NCBI RefSeq assembly: GCF_944323605.1
Contig: NZ_CALUTC010000013.1
Location: 1 to 48,259 of the forward strand
Direction: 5' to 3'
DNA: 48,259 nucleotides
Source of the DNA: an uncultured Campylobacter sp.
GTDB taxonomy: Bacteria > Campylobacterota > Campylobacteria > Campylobacterales > Campylobacteraceae
Part shown: piece after piece, positions 28,144 through 36,351 of the stretch
Position numbering within the stretch: the first letter of the stretch is position 1
Layout of the letters: every line of letters starts with the position of its first letter
The notes under the pieces: model-generated
Seen by the model: only the letters and a program-made list of their open reading frames with translations
What the model was told of the DNA's origin: nothing
Databases searched by the model: none
Made by a program: the position numbers and the translations under genes

Positions 28144-29152
28144 ATGATAGGTAAAATTTTTACGGGGGGGGGGCTTTGAGAATAAGCTTATTTATAATAT
28201 AAAGGGCTTGTATTATAAAAATTTTAAGAAAAACAACTTAGAAAAACTTTTATCTAAATTACTTTTAAAATATGATGATAAAATAGATGAGATAAAACAA
28301 AGACTTGATTATTACTGCGATTTTAAAGAGCTTCCTAAAACTTACAATAACACCTACTATAAAGACGGCGGCTCAGTGTATTGGTTCGATTTTTATAAAT
28401 ATTTTAGGTATTTTGATAAGAGCTTGAAATACAATCTGGAATTTGGCGATGTAAATTACGAGGCAAAAGAGCCCTCCTTTGCAAAAAGCAGGCCTGTAAA
28501 GATAGAAAAAAGTAATAATATTTTATTAAAACTTGAAGCAAGAAGGCATTTTAGATTTTTAAGCAAAGATTTCTTAAGCTCTGTGCCAAGATATGAGGAT
28601 AAGCTAGATAAGGTATTTTTTAGGGGAGGGTGCTATCAAATTCATAGACGTGAATTTATGAGAAAGCATTTTGGCAAGACCTTTTTAAACGCAGCACATA
28701 TAGGGCATAAAAATTCTTTGAAAGATAAGGAGCTTAAAGCTTGGGCTACAAATAAAAAAGCTTCCTTAAAAGAACATTTAAATTATAAGCTTATATTAAG
28801 TCTTGAGGGAAACGATGTGGCTAGTAACTTAAAATGGCTAATGAGTTCAAATTCACTAGCAATAATGCCAAAGCCAAAATTTGAAACTTGGTTTATGGAG
28901 GGAAAATTAAAAGAAAATTTTCATTATCTTCTTATCAAAGATGATCATAGCGACTTTGAGGAGAGAGTGAGCTTCATCTTAGAAAATACAGAGTTAGCAA
29001 AAGAAATCATAGCGAACGCAAATTTATACTGTGAGAAATTCAAAGATGAAAAGCTTGAAACGCTTTTAAATTTGCTAGTTTTAAGGAAATTCTTTTATCT
29101 AAGCGGACAAATTGATGTGAGCAAGACAGAAAGATTTTTATTTGAAGCATAA
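28144..29152 (+). CDS. Phase-variable family-90 (CAP10/LpsA-type) glycosyltransferase, OFF as sequenced (G10)
   Basis: ATG 28144 follows AAGGAG (28132-28137). Eight codons in, a tract of ten G (28164-28173) shifts the frame to an immediate TGA. With nine (or twelve) G the frame joins the long downstream frame, giving a 335-residue protein for G9. That protein has the GT90/LpsA core: HFRFLSKDF, HRREFMRKHF, then SLEGNDVASNLKWLMSSNS and FETWFMEG at about 219-253 and LIKDDHSDFEERV. Family members add a sugar to lipooligosaccharide or capsule. Thus an ON/OFF switch for one glycan residue, isolated between rsfS and tRNA-Ser. Confidence 0.85.
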
Positions 29153-29157
29153 AGCTG

Positions 29158-29247
29158 TGGCGGACAGAGAGGGATTTGAACCCTCGAGACCCGTTAAGAT
29201 CTGCACCCTTAGCAGGGGTGTGGTTTCAGCCACTCACCCATCTGTCC
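29158..29247 (-). tRNA. tRNA-Ser (anticodon GCU)
   Basis: Acceptor arms GGACAGA (29247-29241 on the minus strand) and TCTGTCC (29168-29162) pair perfectly and are followed by G and an encoded CCA. The anticodon stem CACCC/GGGTG frames the loop CTGCTAA with anticodon GCT, reading AGC/AGU. A long variable arm and the T arm GAGGG-TTCAAAT-CCCTC complete a class II tRNA. It lies six bases after the glycosyltransferase stop. Confidence 0.96.
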
Positions 29248-29297
29248 TAAAAGGTGTAATTATAAAAAAAAATACTTAAGATTTAGCTTAAGATAGA

Positions 29298-29322
29298 ATT
29301 ACTAGCCCTTTAAGCTAGTAAT
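29298..29322. terminator. Hairpin after the symporter gene
   Basis: ATTACTAGC and GCTAGTAAT form a perfect 9-bp stem with a 7-base loop, three bases past the leftward symporter stop. T4 follows on the plus strand, so it may also stop rightward transcription. Confidence 0.65.
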
Positions 29323-29324
29323 TT

Positions 29325-30704
29325 TTAGCTATTATATACTTTTTTATCTAGGGCATTTAAATTTTTTGCCGTGCAAATCGCTGAAGTCATAGCACCAGAA
29401 ACATTGCTAGCTGTTCTTGCCATATCTATGATAGGATCTATGGCTAGTATAAGGCTTAACATCATAAAATTATCCCCAAAACCAAGTCCTGCTAGCATTA
29501 TGGAAGCAGCCATTGTAGCGCTTCCGGGCACTCCAGCTATACCAAAAGAGCCAACAACTGCTATAAGTATTATCATCAAGGCAAAAGAAAGGCTAAAATC
29601 CATACCAAGAGCAAAGCACACAAAAACAGCCGCCATAGCAGGAAAATATCCAGCACAGCCATTAAGCCCCGTTGTAGTGCCTATGGAGGCTACAAAATTT
29701 GCTATGGCAGAGCTTACACCAAGTCTTTTTTCTAAGGTTGAAACCGTCATAGGTAAGGTTCCTAAAGAAGACCTTGAGCTAAAAGCAAAAAGCCATACAC
29801 TAAAAGCTTTTTGAGCGTATTTTAGTGGATTTAGTCCTTGAGAAAGAAGTAGTAAAAAATGCACCAAAAACATCACAAACATAGCAACATAAGTAAGTAT
29901 GATAAAAAGAGCTGCAGTTTTGATAGCTTCAAAACCATTGCTAAGCACGACATTAGCCATCATACAAACGACAGCATAAGGCATAAATTTTATAACAGCC
30001 TTAGTCATATTCATCATTATAGAGTAAATGCTAAGCACTAAATTTTCAAAGCTTTTAAAGGCGGTTTTAAAATCCTCTTGTTTTGAAATTTGCTTCGCGC
30101 AAAGTCCTAGTAAAAAGGCAAAAACAACAATGGCTATTATATTTTCTTTACTCATCGCTAGTATTATATTGCTAGGGATTAAATTTAAGATTATGCTTGA
30201 TAGGCTTTGAATTTCTCTTAACTCTTTTTCCCCGCTAATTTCACTAAAAGCACTTCCAAGCGAAAAGGTATAAGCTAGTAAAATTCCAACTAAAGCCGCT
30301 ATTGCTGTGCTAAATAGTATCCAAAAAAGGCTAAGACTTAGCAAAGAGCTTATTTTGATATTCTTATCTATTTGTATGATAACCTTTACTATACATACGC
30401 TTACAAGAGGTATTACAAGCATTTTGATAAAGGCTACAAAGACAGAGCTAAAAAATGAAAAATAATGCCTAGCTTCGTTAAACCAAACTATATCATTTTC
30501 TTTTTGTGGAAAATTTGCTAAAAATTGTAAAAAAATTCCAAAAGCAAGTCCTACTATAAGTGCTATAAACATTCTAAGTGAGAAAGAAAATTTAAAATCT
30601 TTCATTTTTTTAAGCATGTAAAATATAACAAATAAGACAAGCAAAACGAAAAAGCTTTGCAAACTAGAAAGCATTATAAAATTTTTAAAAAATTCTTCAT
30701 TCAT
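29325..30704 (-). CDS. Dicarboxylate/amino acid:cation symporter, probably L-cystine type
   Basis: A 459-residue DAACS-family inner-membrane transporter. IKMLVIPLVSVCIVKVI, LGTLPMTVSTLEKRLGVSS (the Ser-rich hairpin region) and SIGTTTGLNGCAGYFPAMAAVFV (analog of the NMDGT motif region) are visible. Length and the early extra helix resemble TcyP-like cystine carriers more than glutamate carriers, and C. jejuni has a comparable protein, but the substrate is inferred. AAAGGA precedes ATG 30704. Cystine uptake would fit a genus that depends on imported reduced sulfur, but it has no direct link to the sulfate cassette in this window. Confidence 0.85.
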   Translation of the reverse strand: MNEEFFKNFIMLSSLQSFFVLLVLFVIFYMLKKMKDFKFSFSLRMFIALIVGLAFGIFLQFLANFPQKENDIVWFNEARHYFSFFSSVFVAFIKMLVIPLVSVCIVKVIIQIDKNIKISSLLSLSLFWILFSTAIAALVGILLAYTFSLGSAFSEISGEKELREIQSLSSIILNLIPSNIILAMSKENIIAIVVFAFLLGLCAKQISKQEDFKTAFKSFENLVLSIYSIMMNMTKAVIKFMPYAVVCMMANVVLSNGFEAIKTAALFIILTYVAMFVMFLVHFLLLLSQGLNPLKYAQKAFSVWLFAFSSRSSLGTLPMTVSTLEKRLGVSSAIANFVASIGTTTGLNGCAGYFPAMAAVFVCFALGMDFSLSFALMIILIAVVGSFGIAGVPGSATMAASIMLAGLGFGDNFMMLSLILAIDPIIDMARTASNVSGAMTSAICTAKNLNALDKKVYNS

Positions 30705-30767
30705 AATCCATCCTTTTTTTGATAGATTATACAGTAATAAGGATTAATTTAAGATAAAAGAAGTATG

Positions 30768-30798
30768 ATTTATCTTAAGCTTTTTGCTTAAGATAAAT
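30768..30798. terminator. Terminator of the outer-membrane barrel gene
   Basis: A perfect 13-bp inverted repeat (30768-30780 with 30786-30798) around a T5 loop, one base past the leftward gene's stop. It is one of the strongest hairpins in the window. Confidence 0.75.
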
Positions 30799-30799
30799 T

Positions 30800-31597
30800 T
30801 TAGAAATTATACACATAGCTTATATAAGCTACCATAGGTCTTTTCATCTCTGTTGTGGTGTTATTTACAACTACATTTGCACCAGGAAATATTTGATTTG
30901 CTGCATTTTGCATCAAAGATGAGGTTCCGTGTCCTTCAAAAATTTTAGGTTCAAACATATAAAATCTAGCACCTATTTCTATGCCGTGATTCTTAGCTAT
31001 GACGCCTCTAAGACCTACATTTAAGATAGTTTGAAAATTTACATAAGTTTCGCCCGGACCTTCTTTTGGCTTATATCTTTTGCCATTTGCTATCCAAGTT
31101 TCACCACCTATAGCTACACCAGCATACACACCAAAGCTATCAGAGCCTTTATCCATAAAATTATAAAGGGCATCTACACCTATGCCGTATTCTAAAACAC
31201 TGTTATAATAGGTGTTTTGAGTGGTAGTAAAGATAGAGTCTTGTTGCATAATCCCTACGCCTCCATTATAAGAGACATTTTTCATAGAACTATATCCCCA
31301 GCCAAAATATACATATTTTCTATAGCCAAAATTATCGGTAAAAAAAGTTTTGTCCCCAAATTTTAACATAAGATTTTTCATTGTATTATTAGCTGTGATA
31401 TCACCTTTGATTGGCATGTTCATAGTCCCACCACCTGGAGGCATAGGTATAGATATAGTAGCAGTTACATCAAGATCTTGCTTAAATTTAGCCTCTCCTC
31501 CACCAAATTCGGCAGCTAAATACAGCCCATCTTCTTCAGCTAGTGCATAAGTGCTTACAAGAGCTACACAAGCAAGTGAGCTTAAAAATTTTTTCAT
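30800..31597 (-). CDS. Outer-membrane beta-barrel protein of unknown function
   Basis: A 265-residue protein with a signal peptide (MKKFLSSLACVALVSTYALA-E). The mature part alternates polar and aromatic residues, is rich in Gly and Tyr, and ends in YVYNF; the C-terminal Phe is the usual signal for insertion by BAM. Its pattern (YLAAEFGGGEAKF at the start, GIEIGARFYMF later) resembles Helicobacter/Campylobacter Hop- or Opa-like small barrels, but I cannot assign a family. AAAGGA lies upstream. An A13 tract next to the -10 (31632-31653) suggests that its amount varies between cells. Confidence 0.82.
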   Translation of the reverse strand: MKKFLSSLACVALVSTYALAEEDGLYLAAEFGGGEAKFKQDLDVTATISIPMPPGGGTMNMPIKGDITANNTMKNLMLKFGDKTFFTDNFGYRKYVYFGWGYSSMKNVSYNGGVGIMQQDSIFTTTQNTYYNSVLEYGIGVDALYNFMDKGSDSFGVYAGVAIGGETWIANGKRYKPKEGPGETYVNFQTILNVGLRGVIAKNHGIEIGARFYMFEPKIFEGHGTSSLMQNAANQIFPGANVVVNNTTTEMKRPMVAYISYVYNF

Positions 31598-31631
31598 ACA
31601 ATAAATCCTTTCTAAATTTGTTTTAGATTTG

Positions 31632-31653
31632 ATTATATCGTTTTTTTTTTTTT
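31632..31653 (-). promoter_or_regulatory. Promoter with an A13 tract touching the -10, upstream of the barrel gene
   Basis: On the minus strand 13 A (31653-31641) are followed by CGA and a perfect TATAAT (31637-31632), about 35 bases before the start codon. The tract lies in the -10/-35 spacer region, where changes in length alter transcription in known phase-variable porin genes such as Neisseria porA. Slippage here is inferred, not observed. Confidence 0.6.
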
Positions 31654-31780
31654 GTGAGATTTTTTTTAACTTTTTTTTGAGAGTTAATAGCTAAAAGCAA
31701 GTAAAATAGTGCTTTTAAAATGGTAACACTTATTACAAAAAATTAAGCATAAATTTAACAGTTTTTAAACAAAAATTACA

Positions 31781-31809
31781 AATTATCAAGCCCTTAAAGC
31801 TTGATAATT
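31781..31809. terminator. Terminator of the PepSY gene
   Basis: AATTATCAAGC and GCTTGATAATT are perfect 11-bp arms with a 7-base loop, one base past the stop of the leftward gene and followed on that strand by TGTAATTTTTG. Confidence 0.8.
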
Positions 31810-31810
31810 T

Positions 31811-32362
31811 TTATAAACTCATATAAGCTAGGATCATAGTTGCTAAAAAGCCTAAAACTACAGTTAAAATTTGTGGCTTTCTGTCCTTTTTTATAGCTAT
31901 TAAAGTTATCATAAGACCTGAAAAATAAAGCACAAGCAAGGTAAGCCCAAAACCTATGGAAAGGATTGAAAAATACCACTTTGCTTTATCTTTATGCAGC
32001 ATTATCATATCTCCAAGAAAAGATCTTGTGCTTGTAGTTATGCTAAGTTCTTCATCATTTATCTTTTTTAAGCTTACGCTATAATGAACTCCACCAAGTG
32101 CAAAACTCCCGTCTTTTGTCTTTAAAATTTCATCGCTTGGTAATTTTAAATTTCTTTCTTTTAAAAAATTTAGCATAAAATCTCTTTCAAGCCCTTGTTC
32201 TATTTTTGCTTTTACTGTGTATGTTTGCTCTTTTATACCTACATCTTGGTCAGCCCCTAATATATAAGCTATGCCTGTTATAGAAAATAAAAGTGCTAAG
32301 GGTAGGAAAAACAAAGATATGTATATGTGAATTTGTCTAAAAAGTTTGTTTTTGTTTATCAT
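31811..32362 (-). CDS. PepSY-associated transmembrane protein
   Basis: A 183-residue inner-membrane protein. The opening KLFRQIHIYISLFFLPLALLFSITGIAYIL is the PepSY-TM pattern (helix 1 with HxxxS), followed by a periplasmic domain of about 90 residues and two C-terminal helices (about 128-150 and 160-182). LGDMIMLHKDKAKWYFSI resembles the second conserved part. Family members are linked to iron and siderophore uptake, and a TonB-dependent receptor lies 1.9 kb away on the other side of thiE and thiD. A perfect AT palindrome precedes it. Confidence 0.78.
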   Translation of the reverse strand: MINKNKLFRQIHIYISLFFLPLALLFSITGIAYILGADQDVGIKEQTYTVKAKIEQGLERDFMLNFLKERNLKLPSDEILKTKDGSFALGGVHYSVSLKKINDEELSITTSTRSFLGDMIMLHKDKAKWYFSILSIGFGLTLLVLYFSGLMITLIAIKKDRKPQILTVVLGFLATMILAYMSL

Positions 32363-32378
32363 TTTGTATCCTTTTTGA

Positions 32379-32393
32379 TTATTAATTTAATAA
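32379..32393. promoter_or_regulatory. Perfect 15-bp palindrome before the PepSY gene
   Basis: TTATTAA-T-TTAATAA is centred about 24 bases upstream of the start. It has the size and AT content of an operator, perhaps for Fur, but matches the Fur consensus only loosely. In AT-rich DNA chance is possible. Confidence 0.35.
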
Positions 32394-32487
32394 GTTTATT
32401 GTATATAAAATTAGTAAATTTTAATATATAAATTTTTAATTTTTTGATAAATATTTTTTGTATATTTTGATAATAGAGTAAATAAAA

Positions 32488-33135
32488 TTAATTTATAGGT
32501 GTTTTAATGAAAGTTTGCAATTCTTTTTTTATCTTGATGCAGGTTTTATAAGGATTTTTGCTTTGCATAATAGCAGATGAAAAGGCTAGGGCGTCTGTTT
32601 GTATGTCTTTAAAGTCTTTTATTTTATCCTCGTTTATACCACCTATGGCTACTGTTTTTAGCTTATACTTTTCATTTTTTATGTGCTTGCATAAATTTTT
32701 AAAGCTATCAAGCCCTATAACAGAGCTATCTTTTGTATGGCTTTTATATATAGCACCGCAACCAACATAGTAAGCACCGTTTTTATATGCCTCATCGATT
32801 TGCTCTTTCGTCTTTGTGCTAAGTCCTATAATCTTTTTCTTGCTTAAAATTTTTCTAGCCTCTTTAAGAGGTAAATCATCTTGCCCTAAATGCACCCCGT
32901 AAGCGTCTATAGCCAAAGCTATGTCTAGCCTGTCATTTATGATTAAAGGTATTTTTTTCTCATCGCAAAGTCTTTTTAAGCTTAATGCCAAATCATAAAA
33001 TTCTTTAGCACTAAGCTCTTTTTCTCTAAGTTGCACGGTTGTTACCCCGCCTCTTATAGCTTCTTTTACTATGTTTAAAAAGGTTTGAGTGCTAAAATTT
33101 CCTTTACTAGCCACTAGATAAAAACTTAAATTCAA
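32488..33135 (-). CDS. thiE: Thiamine-phosphate synthase
   Basis: A 215-residue TIM-barrel enzyme that joins HMP-pyrophosphate and the thiazole phosphate. Motifs: GGVTTVQLREKELSAKEFYDLA, LIINDRLDIALAIDAYGVHLGQDDLPL, IGLSTKTKEQIDEA, YYVGCGAIYKSHTKD and VAIGGINEDKI. Length is normal. It starts two bases after the thiD stop, so both are one transcript. No thiamine riboswitch is visible upstream of thiD. Confidence 0.95.
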   Translation of the reverse strand: MNLSFYLVASKGNFSTQTFLNIVKEAIRGGVTTVQLREKELSAKEFYDLALSLKRLCDEKKIPLIINDRLDIALAIDAYGVHLGQDDLPLKEARKILSKKKIIGLSTKTKEQIDEAYKNGAYYVGCGAIYKSHTKDSSVIGLDSFKNLCKHIKNEKYKLKTVAIGGINEDKIKDFKDIQTDALAFSSAIMQSKNPYKTCIKIKKELQTFIKTPIN

Positions 33136-33137
33136 AC

Positions 33138-33947
33138 TTAGTCTTTCAAAAAGTAAAAATGATTAGTAGGACCACAACCCTTGCCAAGATCTAGCGAATT
33201 TAAAATGGCATTATAAACATAATCTTTTGCTTCTTTAACAGCCTCATAAAGTTTTTTACCCTTTGCTAAATTTGAAGCTATCGCAGAAGATAAAGTGCAG
33301 CCCGTGCCGTGTGTGTTTTTTGTATCTATTTTTTGTGATTCTAATATAAAAATTTCTTTTCCATCGTATAAAATATCGCTTGCGTCTTCTTCTCTGTGTC
33401 CGCCTTTTAGTAAAACAGCCTTAGCTCCAAGCTTTTTAAGCTCTTTTGCAGCCTTTATCATATCATCTTTGCTTTTTATAGAAAAGCCGCAAAGATACTG
33501 GGCTTCTGGTATGTTTGGTGTTAAAACATCGGCAAACTGTAGCATAGTTTTTTTAAAGAATTCGCAGTTTCTAAGCGGCATTAAAGCAAAGCCGTTTTTA
33601 GCAAACATAACAGGGTCTAAGACTATATTTTTAGCTTTGTAGCTTTGCAAATTTTTAGCAACACAGCTCATCAAGGCTTTTGAGGGCAGCATTCCTATCT
33701 TTACAGCTTTAGGGACAATGTCCTCAAATACAGACAAAAATTGCTCATCTACAAGTTTGCAAGGCATATTATGAGCGGATATAACTCTTTTTGTATTTTC
33801 AGCCACGACACAGATTATAACAGACATACCAAATAAATTATGAGCGCTAAAAGTCTTTAAATCAGCTTGTATGCCAGCACCTCCACTACAATCACTTCCT
33901 GCTATTGTTAGGATAGGAATTTTTGTTTGTGTATTTGCTTTTTGCAT
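33138..33947 (-). CDS. thiD: Hydroxymethylpyrimidine/phosphomethylpyrimidine kinase
   Basis: A 269-residue ribokinase-fold kinase that phosphorylates HMP twice for thiamine synthesis. LTIAGSDCSGGAGIQADLKTFSA is the diagnostic start, DPVMFAKNG is mid-protein, VLLKGGHRE follows, and DTKNTHGTGCTLSSAIASNLA contains the catalytic Asp-region anion hole (GTGC). First gene of thiD-thiE. Its upstream region is shared with the divergent TonB-dependent receptor gene. Confidence 0.96.
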   Translation of the reverse strand: MQKANTQTKIPILTIAGSDCSGGAGIQADLKTFSAHNLFGMSVIICVVAENTKRVISAHNMPCKLVDEQFLSVFEDIVPKAVKIGMLPSKALMSCVAKNLQSYKAKNIVLDPVMFAKNGFALMPLRNCEFFKKTMLQFADVLTPNIPEAQYLCGFSIKSKDDMIKAAKELKKLGAKAVLLKGGHREEDASDILYDGKEIFILESQKIDTKNTHGTGCTLSSAIASNLAKGKKLYEAVKEAKDYVYNAILNSLDLGKGCGPTNHFYFLKD

Positions 33948-34172
33948 TTTTTTCCTTAATTTAAAATGACTTATTTTATCTTTTTTTTATCAATGAAAAT
34001 AAAATTATTATTTTTTTAGAAAAAAGATATTTATATAATTTAATTTTAAGAATCTATATCATTTATATGATAAATTTTTTAGTAAAATTTATCTTTTAAA
34101 TTCTTGAAAAATAGAATATTTGCTATAAATTTTGTTATATAAAAAGTAAAGAAAATTTTAAGCTTAATTTTG

Positions 34173-34194
34173 TATAATTATGATATTTATTATC
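34173..34194 (+). promoter_or_regulatory. Promoter with overlapping Fur-box-like site, upstream of the TonB receptor
   Basis: TATAAT (34173-34178) is a perfect -10. It overlaps 34176-34194, whose reverse complement matches the classical 19-base Fur box GATAATGATAATCATTATC at about 14 positions. Iron repression of a receptor gene from this position is the textbook arrangement; here it is inferred. Confidence 0.5.
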
Positions 34195-34216
34195 TTAATT
34201 AATAAAGGATTCATTT

Positions 34217-36298
34217 ATGAGTAATTTTAAGCATAAGATAAAGCTATCTTTTTTTGCATCGGCTTTTTTACTCTCTAACTGTGTATTAGCAGATGAGATA
34301 GACGAAAGCCACGATTTGGGTGAAACTGTTATATCGGCAAGTGGATATGAACAAGAGATAAAACAAGCTCCTGCTAGCATATCTATCATAACTTCAGATG
34401 AAATTATGAATAGACCTATAAGAGATTTGGGTGATATAGTGCAAGAGGTTCCGGGAGTTTCTACCTCTGTATCTAAAACAGGCTCACAAAATATTCAAAT
34501 GAGAGGTTTAAGCTCATCATACACTCTTATACTTGTTGATGGAAAAAGAGTGAATATGTCTAAGGGTTTTGATGGTAATGGTTTTGACGCAACATCTGGC
34601 TTTTTGCCTCCTCCAAGTATGATAGAAAGGGTTGAGGTTATAAGAGGACCTGCTTCATTAATATATGGAAGTGACGCTATGGGCGGTGTTATAAATATCA
34701 TAACTAAAAAACAAGCAGACAAAGCAACTGGTAGTATAGGCATAGAAACAAGACTTCAAGAAAGTGCAAATTGGGGTAATATTTATGGGCTTCATTTTAA
34801 CACCTTTGCCCCGCTTGATGAGCAGCTTTCTATAAATTTTAGAGGTAAATATAATTTTGGCGAGGCAAATCATTTTTACAGAAGTGATTATGGTGCACCA
34901 CCTTCGGCAAACGGCAATCCATATACTTCTCATAGTCCAACAGGTTTTAAAAATTATTCGTTTGGTTATAGGTTAAATTATAAATTTGATGACGCAAATA
35001 ATTTCTATTTTGATGTAGACTATGCCTTTCAAAGATTCGGTTCTTTGAATACTTCAGGGCGTTCTGTGACATCTGTTAGGGATCATAATAGATGGCAGTT
35101 TGTTTTAAACCACGACGGAAATTATGATTTTGGTATAGTAAATAATTATTTTCAGTATTTTAATAGCAACCGTGTGCCCCATACAGATGTTCCAATAGGT
35201 GGCAATACAGGAAAACCTAGTAGAGTAGGGCTTGTGGAAAACCAATTTTTTGCTTATGGCACAACATTTAAGACAAATTTTGAATTTTCAGATACTTCTT
35301 CATTAATACTTAATATGGGACCATATTTTTCTTGGGAAAAATTAATGAATAGAAGTGATGGAATAGACCCTGATATGTATCAAGTGGCGGTTTTTGGAGA
35401 AGCTGAGTATTTTTTAAACGAATATTTTTCAACAACAGCTGGACTTAGGGTAAATCAAGTTCAAACTTATGGAACAAATTTATCGCCTAGGCTTTATTTT
35501 AATCTTTATCCTACGGAGTGGCTTACTTTTAAAGCAGGAGTTGCAAATGGTTTTCAAGCACCAAATTTAACTGCTCGTTTTGATGATGAATCTGTAACTA
35601 CAAGCGAAATTACTTATGGTAATCCAGACTTAAAACCGGAAACTACTTGGAACTATGAAGTAGGCACTATACTAGAAACGCCTTTGGCTAATTTTTCAGT
35701 AACAGGTTTTTATACAGACTTTAAAGACGCTATAAAAACTAATTCTTATACTAATGGTGCTACTGTGCCAGGACACGGAATGTGTAATAATGCTTCTTGT
35801 GTTACCTACTCAAATGTAGATTCTGCAAAGTCTGCTGGTGTGGAACTTGGCATAAAATCAAAGCCTTTATTCACAAGCTTCATACCAAGAGGCATATTTT
35901 TAGACATAAATTACGCCTTTACAGAAACAGAACAGCTTTCAGGTGCTAACAAAGGCAAGCCTTTAAATGATATACCAAGACATAATGCTTCGGCTAAGCT
36001 TTCTTATAAGGGACAAAGTTTTGATACTTATTTAAGATGGGTAGGGAAAATGAAAACTACGACTGCAAATACCCACAGAGCATCTGCTTCATCTGGTCCA
36101 TACTTTGAAGATACTCATGTAGTAGATTTAGGAGCTAACTATACCTTTAAAAATGGCATAACAGTAGGTGCTATGATAAACAATCTTTTTAATACAAATT
36201 TTACAAGTTATGAATTAGTGAATACTACTTTAAACCAAAGATATCAAAGAATACTACCAAGTAGGAATTATTGGCTTACTGTAAGAGCGGATTTTTAA
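34217..36298 (+). CDS. TonB-dependent outer-membrane receptor, catecholate-siderophore (CfrA/CirA) type
   Basis: A 693-residue receptor with a signal peptide (ending VLA-DE), a TonB box (ETVISASG, about 36-43), a plug domain (about 55-165, with DLGDIVQEVPGVS, IQMRGLSSSYTLILVDGKRV and RVEVIRGPASLIYGSDAMGGVINIITKK) and a 22-strand barrel ending in ADF. The plug is closest in style to CfrA/CirA-like ferric catecholate receptors. The ligand is not provable here. AAAGGA precedes the start. A Fur-like site and the nearby PepSY gene support a role in iron uptake. Confidence 0.88.
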   Translation: MSNFKHKIKLSFFASAFLLSNCVLADEIDESHDLGETVISASGYEQEIKQAPASISIITSDEIMNRPIRDLGDIVQEVPGVSTSVSKTGSQNIQMRGLSSSYTLILVDGKRVNMSKGFDGNGFDATSGFLPPPSMIERVEVIRGPASLIYGSDAMGGVINIITKKQADKATGSIGIETRLQESANWGNIYGLHFNTFAPLDEQLSINFRGKYNFGEANHFYRSDYGAPPSANGNPYTSHSPTGFKNYSFGYRLNYKFDDANNFYFDVDYAFQRFGSLNTSGRSVTSVRDHNRWQFVLNHDGNYDFGIVNNYFQYFNSNRVPHTDVPIGGNTGKPSRVGLVENQFFAYGTTFKTNFEFSDTSSLILNMGPYFSWEKLMNRSDGIDPDMYQVAVFGEAEYFLNEYFSTTAGLRVNQVQTYGTNLSPRLYFNLYPTEWLTFKAGVANGFQAPNLTARFDDESVTTSEITYGNPDLKPETTWNYEVGTILETPLANFSVTGFYTDFKDAIKTNSYTNGATVPGHGMCNNASCVTYSNVDSAKSAGVELGIKSKPLFTSFIPRGIFLDINYAFTETEQLSGANKGKPLNDIPRHNASAKLSYKGQSFDTYLRWVGKMKTTTANTHRASASSGPYFEDTHVVDLGANYTFKNGITVGAMINNLFNTNFTSYELVNTTLNQRYQRILPSRNYWLTVRADF

Positions 36299-36301
36299 AA
36301 G

Positions 36302-36335
36302 CTTTAAAGATGTCTTAAAAAAGGCATCTTTAAAG
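36302..36335. terminator. Terminator between the TonB receptor and priA
   Basis: CTTTAAAGATG and CATCTTTAAAG form a perfect 11-bp stem with a 12-base A-rich loop, between two convergent genes. Confidence 0.75.
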
Positions 36336-36351
36336 TAAATAAAGCTTTAAT

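Noticed and set aside
28208..29152. The GT90 enzyme starting at TTG 28208
   Set aside because: TTG 28208 has no ribosome site; the frame continues upstream to the G10 tract and, with nine G, to ATG 28144.
33948..34172. A thiamine riboswitch upstream of thiD
   Set aside because: I see no CUGAGA or other THI-box core on the minus strand; the stretch is AT-rich without a convincing fold.
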